Assembly: GCA_023974075.1 (NCBI GenBank)
Contig: CM043788.1
Location: 30,493,054 to 30,557,053, forward strand
Reading direction: 5' to 3'
Source: Chaenocephalus aceratus
Lineage: Eukaryota; Chordata; Actinopteri; Perciformes; Channichthyidae
DNA: 64,000 nt
Below the pieces are notes generated by a model. That model did not search any database. It had not been told where the DNA came from and saw nothing but the letters and a program-made list of their open reading frames with translations. The translations under genes and the position numbers were made by a program. This document shows positions 57,901-64,000 of this stretch, piece after piece; the first letter of the stretch is position 1; every line of letters starts with the position of its first letter.

Positions 57901-60900
57901 ACAACATTAACCTTTCTGTTGGTCGCTTGTTAGCAGACCCTTCACGCGATGGCAGAGCGAACAGGTACAGGCAGGGCGAACAGGTACAGGCAGGGCCCAT
58001 AATGATAGCCCTATAGTTTAAATCTACTACCCACACATGAACATATGGAAATTGATTACTATTTAAAAAAATAAATGTATTTATAAATGTATTTAGGAAC
58101 CTATCCATGTGATTTTTAGTGGGGGTCGACCTCAAATCCTCTAGGGCAGTGCTTCTCAAAGTGTGGTCCGCGGACCACTGGTGGTCCGTGAGCGCCCCCT
58201 AGTGGTCCGTGAGTATATTGGTAACATTTCACATTTGAAATAAATAAATACATTTCAGTTTTCCGCACTCTCGCGGGAATATCTCCGCAATGGAGCGAGG
58301 TTAAGTTTCACTTTCGATTGCATGATATAGCCCAGCGCAACGCCTTCATCACACATGTTGCCACTTGTTTGTAGCATTTTCAGGCGATTTGTAATATGTT
58401 CTAGGAAAACGATGTGTTTTTTTGATATTTGCGGAGTTAGGTGGTCCGCGAGTGTTTTTTTATTGGTTAAGTGGTCCTTGGAATGAAAAAGTTTGAGAAA
58501 CACTGCTCTAGGGGGTCCAGGGGCATGCCCCCGGTAAGATTTTATTTTTTATTTTAGAGTTAAATTCATCAATCTGGTGCATTTTGAGGGGGAAATAAAG
58601 AGACTAGATCTATGGAAACACCTATATTAAACAGAACTGTATACATTTCAATAATCATAAAATCATGGCCATAACCAATAACATACCATTTCCAATATGA
58701 AAAAAACACTGAAACTTGTTTATTAATTTATTTTTGGTTCATTTATAGTTGTGAGTGTGCCTGTGCTCCTGAATCAGCCTCCCCTGTCTCCCTCCTCTCC
58801 CCCCTGCTCCTCTTTGAGTCAGCAGCAAAGACTAGTTTTCTCTCAACAAGTTTTAAAAGTGTATCTTACCTTTTTTCACCCAGTTAACTTTTTATTTATT
58901 TATTCATGCATATTTTACTAATCACATTTCATTTCATTTAGCTGACGCTTTTATCCAAAGCGACTTATAATGACTGATTACAGGGACATTCTCCCTGGAG
59001 TAACTAAGGGCTAAGTGCCTTACTCAAGGGCACACTAGTGGTGGTGTTCCTGGCGGGATTTGAACCCACAGCCTTCCGATATTCAGCCCACCTGTGTGTT
59101 TACGTAAATGGTGACCACACCGTTTGAGACCCACTGAGAACTTAGACTAAGTTAACTATCTAAACACTCAGAGAGTCCTTTACCACACCTGAGCTGAGCT
59201 TATCCCGAGCTTGAATGACACACAGAAACCAATCAAGGGCTTTGATTTATGATCTGTATGACAGTGGCCATGTCGGCAGGCCACATCATGTGGACAGCCA
59301 GTCACCCTGTGTGAGGCAGGCCACTTAACAGGCCAGAAGGAGGCGAGATCAGTGCAAGGGAGCGAGGGATCATTGTCCACAAGTTAATCGATCGCAGATG
59401 GCGTCGTGGTCACGGACGAATAAAAAAAAAAAAATCTAAAAAAAAACGTATTAAAAAAAACAAAAAACTAAATGGGTCGCGAAATATACTTGGGCGGCAG
59501 TTAATATACCTGGGCGGCCCGCCCAAGTATAGTCTATGTGTGGGAAACCCTGGTATAAGAATATGGCAATTCGCCTTTATTGATAGCATACATTTAGGGA
59601 AAAAAAATAAAAAAACGAATAATGAAATTGAAACCGAATAGTTGGCCAACGAACGAATATTCGGATATTTGGGTACAGCCCTAATATGCACTTGTTCAGG
59701 CCTAGATGAAATCTGGTGTTAGCAGTCAGCACAAGTCCTGGCCAAAATGACTGATTTACAATATAAAGCCTAAAGATGATCAAATGATGCTTAAAACTTG
59801 AAAACCTATTGGAACTTCACTTCATCTAACTTGTTAAGAGAACACTTTTTGTTTTCATCACATATAGAACACATTTTATTTAGTGGAGATGCTTTTTAGT
59901 GAATAGCAAACGGAGTATCTTAAATAATGTAACCATATGTCCCTTCTGAATAAATGTAGGATAAAAGGTCTATTCTTTCCTAGAAGATCATTTCTATTTA
60001 TTTAAATCCAACTTTATTTATATTCTGTCTACCAGACAGCTTTTATCAAGACACTCTTTAGGATATGAATGATTATCTTGATCACTGAGATTCACAGCGT
60101 TGAACTCATCGTGTGGTTGGTGGGTAGCTTGGGAACAGTGGATCCAAATGGAGTGCGTTTCCATTCAGCCGTCGTTTTCTTCTCACTGAACTTTCTTTGA
60201 TCCGTTTGCAGGAAGAAATCCCAGAAATGGGACGAGATGAACATCCTGGCCACGTACCACCCGGCCGACAAAGACTATGGCCTGATGAAGATCGATGAAC
60301 CCAGCACTCCTTACAACAGGTCGGAGCCCCTTTGTCTTTGCCTTTTTATAACATTTGATTCAATTGGTCTGAAATCATTTTTCAAAATACTTTTGATATT
60401 ACATTTTAAATGAAAAGCTATCTGAAGACATTGCTTTTTGGGAGGTTTTTAAAGACCTCCTCTACACTAAGAAATAACTCCAGATCATTAAAAATAAGAG
60501 TTTAGACTCCAGTGTGTGTATCAGCCAGCAGGTTTGTGATCCAATATGCCAGCAGAGGGAAGGTCACCCTTGTCACGGACCTTTCCTCTTTCTCTCCTCA
60601 CTCTCTTCCTTCCTGTCTACTCTTACCTCTGCCCTCTCCTTTATCCTCTCTACCAACTTGACTGTTTGCCTATCAGCTGCTGTTTGTTTTGTCATTTCCT
60701 TTCCTTCCTAATCCTTCCTCACTCGCTTAATTTCGAGCTTATCTTTATTCAGTTAATTTCTCTCTTTCAGGATGGTGGGGGAAGACGAGGATGAAGGGGC
60801 GCTGAGTGACACGGAGGGCCACAGCGGACTCGCAGCGGACGACCTGGCATCAAAGTAAGAAATATGACTGCAGGGAGACTAGAACAAAGCTAGTGGTGTG

Positions 60901-62930
60901 AAGGGGAGAAAGCAAACAATGGAAGAGAACATGATTAGGTTTGCCACTGTAACAGCTCTGCTGCATTTTAACATTTAGATGTTTCTTTAGTTGTTCATTG
61001 TGTTCTGCAGAGATATGTAGGCATTCCCTCACTCCAGGACTTCAACTGCTTCTGTCTTGGACAATGCTTTAGGCTGGGTTTACTAAATGTATCTGGACAA
61101 ACTTCCTTTGAGAGAGAACTGAACCTTGTTAAAGGTCAGCATCAGTATCCAAACTACATTTTAAATGTGGCGTGTCCTCAGACTGCTCAGACTGCATTAT
61201 GATTCACTGTTCTCATTTTTACACTTGCTGATCAACAAACAATGGGTTTAGGGAGGTTTCCCAACAGCCTTGAATTTCAGGGGATACACGTCATGCGCTG
61301 TGAGGAATGGCTCTGACTCTCACAGCCTGTGTTGGTGCCACAGACTTTATGCTCAACAGATCTAGAGAAATGACAAACACTTTTGTGTTTTGCTTGTCTA
61401 ACTAAACGTCTGTGCTTCCACAGGGCAAGCTGTCTTTCAATTTGTATTTATACAATTTTTTGATAAACATTACTTTTTATGCAACCACTTAGGACTGTCA
61501 CAGTAAATATAAATACTTGTACTGAAATACTTAAACATTACCAAGATATTATCATCTTTTCCAACTGAAAAACTGACTTAAATCAAACTATATGAATCAT
61601 CTAATCTGAATACAGAAGTGAACATGTCGTCTCTTGGACTTTTTAAAAGCAATTCACAGAGGAAGGAAATAAAAAACAAAAATGTTATTGGTGGTGGATG
61701 TGTAAATTGTGTAATTTCTAGTTTTTCCATCTTTCATATTTTTCTTGTGCATGCTTCTTGAGGAATATCAAGCTATCTTTGTCTTTCTGCTGTAATAATT
61801 GTAAATGTCCTCTCTGTGGGTCGAATAAAAGGTTCCTGAAGCTTGAGGGCAAATGGAAAAAGCAGCATTTTATAAAAAAGAATCGGAGACAAAAAGAAGC
61901 AGACGGTTTAAATGTCAGTAACATCTGTATTATCTCTGAGTGGCAACTCCACCCTGAAAGTCCTCCTTGGTTAATAGATGTATTTCTGGCCCTCAGAGGT
62001 CCTCTGGATGGGGGGGCAGCTTGAGGAGTGTGTTTTGCTGTGGGTCAGATGCAGGGATGGGATGCATTAGTAAGAGTGTATGCACAAGAGGATAGTGATT
62101 GGCTCCAAGCTTTCGGGTCAATTAGCCGCCTTTGCATCCTTCCACACGGAGTGCCTTCCATTGTTTTACACTGACACTCAGATAGAACAAACAGCTGCTC
62201 TACTCAGTCCTGTGTTTAATCTTCACACATCCATTATCAGTCTCTTCTCTCATCCATCATTTATCCAGCTATGCTTTTTGTAGGCCCTCTTCTCTAATCA
62301 CTGCATCACCTTCTCACTTCGTCTGACTTTATCACACCTTGGATATCTGACACTATGATTGGTGTGCTTGAAACTGCAGGGATTGACTTTTCTCCTCTCT
62401 GGGTGAATGTGAGCGCTCTGGGAAAGCGGTTGTACAGTAGAGCTTCCCCGGGGCAGCAGCACCGAGTCAGTGGCGTCCGCTGAGCCGTAAACCATTTTCA
62501 GTTTGTGCTGTCGGAGCTCTTTGTGAGCGTGAGAGGCGGGGATAGTAACTTGTTATTTTTTGTCTCATGCTTGAGTACTCGCACAAGCCTGCTCCACATC
62601 TCTTCCTCCTCTCTCTGCCTACTCTCCTCCCCCTCGCCCAATAGCTCTCCATCTGTCTCTTTTTGTTCTGTTAATAGAAATCCATTTCAAACGGTTTTTT
62701 TTAATGACTAGGAGACGTTTGTTCGTCTCATGTTAAGATTCTATACTCAAACTAGCAACTCATTTATATTTCTTATTAACGTATTCATTCTCCTGTGTGT
62801 TTTATGTTCTTTCCAGGCTGGTAGCTGCCGAGGGCTCAGAGCCTCGTGTTATGAAGGAAGAAGAAGAGGAAAGAAGAAGATGAAGAGAGCAGCGAGGAGG
62901 AGGAAGAGGAGCTTTCTCCAGAAAATCAAG
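39998..62930 (+). CDS. ppp1r2: ppp1r2, protein phosphatase inhibitor-2 (partial, frameshift in exon 4)
   Basis: Inhibitor-2 binds and regulates protein phosphatase 1. Four exons are visible: 39998-40128, 60212-60319, 60771-60854, 62817-62930; the rest lies beyond the right edge. Exon 1 encodes [14 protein letters not shown], the conserved IKGILK PP1-binding motif. Exon 2 gives [20 protein letters not shown] and [14 protein letters not shown], the SILK/RVxF-equivalent and GSK3-site region (the Thr in PSTPY). Exon 3 is acidic ([14 protein letters not shown]). Exon 4 starts [12 protein letters not shown]. All junctions agree in phase. In exon 4 the frame meets TGA at 62881; a shift by one base around 62870 would continue as an acidic ELSPENQ stretch, as expected. 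Intron 1 is 20.1 kb and packed with hAT elements. Confidence 0.9.
40129..40887. other. ppp1r2 intron 1, first part
   Basis: No gene. A short LINE-tail-like piece (GGACCTTTATTAATCTCCGT, about 40655-40720) and a small CT run (40488-40500) are present. Confidence 0.5.
40896..43040. mobile_element. hAT element with target duplication ACGGGGAC
   Basis: Begins CAGGGGCGGATCTAGACAAA and ends CCCCGTAGAACCGCCACTG, flanked by ACGGGGAC at 40888-40895 and 43041-43048. 2.1 kb without a recognisable transposase, so non-autonomous. It contains the block 42590-42680, which recurs at 45803-45905. Confidence 0.9.
42590..42680. repeat. Dispersed repeat, copy 1
   Basis: CACGCCGTTATCTTGAT, then GGCCAGAAGACATTATCAAA and GAGAAGACGATCACTACGTG. 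The same words occur at 45827-45902. Confidence 0.75.
43102..43483. mobile_element. Short MITE with TTAA-like flanks
   Basis: TTAAAGGTGGGGTAGGTAA at 43102 and TTACCTACCCCACCTTTTAA to 43483 are inverted ends. About 380 bp, non-coding. Confidence 0.85.
45600..45785. mobile_element. hAT-type terminus (right end)
   Basis: Ends GCGTACCAGTTATGTGCACC then CCTG, with a subterminal inverted GGTACGC/GCGTACC pair. The other end was not located. Confidence 0.4.
45803..45905. repeat. Dispersed repeat, copy 2
   Basis: Near-copy of 42590-42680, with an extra ATAATG after CTTG. Confidence 0.75.
47401..48268. mobile_element. hAT element with target duplication GTTATAAA
   Basis: Begins TAGGGATGGGTACCGAG and ends GATACCCATCCCTA, flanked by GTTATAAA at 47393-47400 and 48269-48276. 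868 bp, keeping only the BED-finger start of the transposase (47714-47962). Confidence 0.93.
47714..47962 (+). pseudogene. BED-finger N-terminus of hAT transposase
   Basis: [20 protein letters not shown] then [20 protein letters not shown], followed by a Ser-rich stretch and a stop. A BED finger expects C-x2-C here; the first Cys is replaced by Tyr (TAC for TGC), so the finger is damaged. The catalytic body is deleted. Confidence 0.8.
48269..49468. other. ppp1r2 intron 1, spacer
   Basis: No gene or clear repeat seen. Confidence 0.5.
49469..51875 (+). pseudogene. hAT-superfamily transposase pseudogene (ZNF862-like)
   Basis: The sequence at 49469 reads CAGTGTTTCCGCCAGGGGG, a plausible hAT left end. 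The coding region runs in pieces: 49490-49912 (Pro-rich linker), 49947-50663 (a finger-like [10 protein letters not shown], then [19 protein letters not shown], the first catalytic Asp region, and [14 protein letters not shown]), 50685-51128 ([10 protein letters not shown]), 51045-51300 and 51324-51875 ([20 protein letters not shown], the hAT dimerisation domain). At least four frame breaks and an in-frame stop (near 50661) disable it. Order and motifs match the hAT family related to ZNF862/KIAA1586-type genes. The right end was not found and may be obscured by the next hAT at 52013. Confidence 0.82.
52302..52628 (+). pseudogene. BED-finger N-terminus of hAT transposase
   Basis: [20 protein letters not shown], then [10 protein letters not shown]...AVCRHC...[14 protein letters not shown]. 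The Cys and His ligands of a BED zinc finger are all present. The ORF then runs into an inserted LINE tail and ends. Confidence 0.8.
52618..52716 (+). mobile_element. LINE 3' tail fragment
   Basis: GTAAAGCGCTTTGAGAGTC ... GATAAAGCGCTATAATAAAT then a (TTA)n end, the usual tail of teleost L2-type LINEs and their SINEs. It interrupts the hAT ORF. Confidence 0.65.
52716..52921 (+). pseudogene. hAT dimerisation domain remnant
   Basis: [20 protein letters not shown] followed by [20 protein letters not shown] and a stop. This is the C-terminal dimerisation domain of the transposase whose N-terminus is at 52302. The catalytic middle is lost. Confidence 0.8.
53045..55590 (+). pseudogene. L2-type LINE, 5' truncated, few disabling mutations
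   Basis: Starts in the endonuclease C-terminus ([19 protein letters not shown]) and includes the whole [51 protein letters not shown] and SYADDTQIY near 54566-54592. The thumb and the C-terminal [20 protein letters not shown] and [13 protein letters not shown] blocks follow. Breaks: a stop at about 53378, a frame shift near 54436, and a TAG near 55305 where a Trp is expected (APNI-stop-NKLPEN). The 3' end is GTAAAGCACTTTGAATTGCC, then TATAAATAA and a (CCTTG)n tail, typical of teleost L2. It is inserted in the hAT at 52013. Confidence 0.92.
55909..56982. other. ppp1r2 intron 1, spacer
   Basis: No gene or clear repeat recognised. It may include the 3' flank of the 49469 hAT. Confidence 0.5.
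57327..57460 (-). pseudogene. First exon of hAT transposase, BED finger
   Basis: The minus-strand ATG at 57460 gives [14 protein letters not shown] 1-base loss shifts the frame, then [20 protein letters not shown] and [11 protein letters not shown] follow, ending at a GTAAGT donor (57321-57326). The BED ligands C-x2-C and a His are visible. The rest of the transposase is absent. Confidence 0.75.
58147..58505. mobile_element. Third-level hAT MITE with target duplication CTCTAGGG
   Basis: CAGTGCTTCTCAAAGTGTGG ... AAAAGTTTGAGAAACACTG, flanked by CTCTAGGG at 58139-58146 and 58506-58513. It is 359 bp and has GTGGTCC repeats near both ends. Confidence 0.93.
58925..59085 (+). repeat. Ubiquitous teleost short repeat
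   Basis: TTTTATCCAAAGCGACTTAT, GGCTAAGTGCCTTACTCAAG and GCGGGATTTGAACCCACAGC form a very common interspersed repeat of teleost genomes. The GATTTGAACCC word is tRNA T-loop-like, but there is no cloverleaf. Confidence 0.7.
59692..60211. other. ppp1r2 intron 1, last part
   Basis: No repeat recognised; ends with the exon 2 acceptor TCCGTTTGCAG. Confidence 0.6.
60320..60770. other. ppp1r2 intron 2
   Basis: Short intron with a pyrimidine-rich second half (about 60570-60720). No gene. Confidence 0.8.
60855..62816. other. ppp1r2 intron 3
   Basis: About 2 kb without a recognised repeat or gene. Confidence 0.7.
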
Positions 62931-63242
62931 GTAAACATAGAATATATTTTTTTAATTAAACACATCCACACCTATTGCTGCCTTTGTGCGTCTCGTCCCG
63001 GTGTCAGATTATCAGGATGTCCCACAGTTCACCTGTTTTTATTTTTACACTCTACCTGAAAGTGTCCTCTGCAGCTGTGAGGGTGACTCCATGCAGAGCA
63101 AAGTGTGCTGGAGGGGACACATCGCTTTGGAAAGGGCTCCAGTGTTCTGTGTGCTCTTTCAAAACACACACACACTGTGTCAGTATGCGTTTGCCTGTTC
63201 CCTGACCTTCTATGTATAAACACACCTCTCTGTCCCATACAG
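62931..63242. other. ppp1r2 intron 4, first part
   Basis: No gene; a small (CA)n run near 63166-63173. Confidence 0.55.
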
Positions 63243-63424
63243 CAGGGGTGGGGAACCTCCGGCCCCCGGGCCGTATACGGCCCGCGAGACCATTTGGTAC
63301 GGCCCTCGAGGTAATTTATAAACACGCGCAAAAAAGAAAAAAATTAAAGGAATCTAGACCGCAAAAAAATTAAACAAGCGAGGGCCTGTTTTTCAAGCGA
63401 GGGCCTGTTTTTCCTGGCCTTGAA
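63243..63424. mobile_element. hAT terminus, CAGGGGTGGGGAACCTCCGG type
   Basis: A left end with the palindromic GGCCGTATACGGCC block at 63269-63282, usual for a vertebrate hAT family. The matching right end is not in the window or is interrupted. Confidence 0.6.
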
Positions 63425-63560
63425 CAGGGTGTCCACGGGGTCTTAAAAAGTATTAAAAGTTGATAAATCAATTTAGCGAAAATTAAGGCTATTAAAAAGT
63501 ATTAAACGGCATTTTCCAAGGTATTAAGAAGGTCCACAGCAACGACAACATGAAACACCC
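63425..63560. mobile_element. hAT-like terminus rich in TTAAAAAGTATTAAA
   Basis: CAGGGTGTCCACGGGGTCTT followed by repeated AAAAAGTATTAAA. It seems inserted within or next to the element starting at 63243. Right end not found. Confidence 0.5.
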
Positions 63561-64000
63561 TTTAATTTACTGAAACAACATGTCGGGAAACCCCCTCAAG
63601 GTGGCCCCATGCATAGTGTGCTATAAAATGCTGCTTCTTATTTTAAGTTTTGTTGCCTTGCTCCGCTCTGTGGGGGGGGGGGTTTATCTGCTGGTGGACT
63701 ACCTGAGAGATATACAGCAGGAGAACACGCCGTCCACCACGGAGAATAAACAGGAGGGCAACCATGACAACCATGCTCTGGGGTTTTCTTCGCTGCTTTA
63801 GGTGTATTTTGTGGCGGCAGCAGCGCCACTTACAGGCCTGGCATATATACTACAGCGTTTCCAGCATTTCCAGCGGTCTAGTGTGCACGGACACGTTAAT
63901 GAATCGAATGCGTGTGAACGGAAGACTTTTTTGCCTTTTGCGTATGCGTCCTCGTGGGGCCGGGGTCTAAGCCAAACTATATCCGGTCACAGAGATCTGC
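63560..64000 (-). mobile_element. Second copy of the TTAA-flanked MITE (partial)
   Basis: 63690-63960 matches the reverse complement of about 6225-6470: shared AGAATAAACAG-AGGGCAACC, CAGGCCTGGCATAT and TACTACAGCGT words. It runs off the window's right edge. Confidence 0.65.

Larger units (their letters stand above)
57582..59552. mobile_element. Second-level hAT (CAGTGTTTCCCACA family)
   Basis: Begins CAGTGTTTCCCACAGATCTG, and the same end word recurs at 57831, as if a second copy or a tandem end lies there. It ends AGTCTATGTGTGGGAAACCCTG near 59552. A clean 8-bp duplication is not visible (only GTATA is shared). It contains a third hAT (58147-58505) and a SINE-like piece (58925-59085). Fragments of this family also lie at 30780-30884 and 32556-32660. 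Confidence 0.75.
56991..59683. mobile_element. hAT element with target duplication ATATGCAC
   Basis: Begins TAGGGCTGTCCCGAATACC and ends CGGATATTTGGGTACAGCCC then TA, flanked by ATATGCAC at 56983-56990 and 59684-59691. Its own minus-strand BED exon survives (57327-57460). The rest is replaced by a second hAT (57582-59552). Confidence 0.93.

Noticed and set aside
59040..59085. tRNA gene suggested by GATTTGAACCC
   Set aside because: No acceptor stem or anticodon arm; it belongs to a common teleost short repeat.
1..64000. Endogenous retroviral or other viral genes
   Set aside because: I looked for gag, pol of LTR type, integrase of LTR type and envelope features and saw none; the reverse transcriptases are all of non-LTR type.

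Overview
The window is nuclear DNA of a teleost fish, probably a spiny-rayed species. It has vertebrate split genes with GT-AG introns, teleost-type LINE tails, and many hAT, Tc1, pogo-like and TTAA-flanked DNA elements. I saw no prokaryotic operon, CRISPR array, rRNA or tRNA.

Three host genes are recognisable. (1) rnf13 (E3 ubiquitin ligase with a PA domain) is on the minus strand: a probable non-coding first exon and promoter near 10.60-10.88 kb, coding exons at 7298-7411 and 6993-7073, and the rest beyond the left edge. (2) ankub1 (ubiquitin-like plus ankyrin protein) is on the plus strand and appears complete: six coding exons from 12570 to 17825, 495 codons plus stop. rnf13 and ankub1 are head-to-head, as I recall for the human RNF13/ANKUB1 pair. 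(3) ppp1r2 (protein phosphatase 1 inhibitor-2) is on the plus strand: coding exons at 39998-40128, 60212-60319, 60771-60854 and 62817-62930, with the rest beyond the right edge. Its fourth exon carries an apparent 1-nt frameshift. Its first intron is 20 kb and filled with transposons.

Between ankub1 and ppp1r2 (18.6-39.6 kb) lies a transposon block with almost no unique sequence. Its core is a nest. An outer element with palindromic termini (18596-33564) contains a pogo-like element (18806-28734). That contains a 7.8-kb element (20904-28675) with about 655-bp terminal inverted repeats and a multi-exon gene whose last exon looks like a FEN1/XPG-type nuclease. A hAT element (29738-33408, 8-bp duplication CTATAGAC) interrupts the right terminus of the outer element and itself holds a THAP/P2RX7-like element. 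From 33.6 to 39.6 kb follow a TTC microsatellite, three inverted-repeat elements and a truncated L1-type LINE with an 11-bp target duplication.

The ppp1r2 intron 1 holds at least six more hAT copies, four of them bounded by matching 8-bp duplications, including a three-level hAT-in-hAT-in-hAT nest (56991-59683) and a hAT carrying an L2 LINE. The left part (1-6.9 kb, inside rnf13 intron) holds a decayed LINE and a TTAA-flanked MITE. A second copy of that MITE begins at the right end of the window.

The most interesting candidate for an undescribed system is the 7.8-kb long-TIR element with the XPG-like nuclease gene. I recall related unannotated proteins in other animals but cannot name an established transposon superfamily for it.
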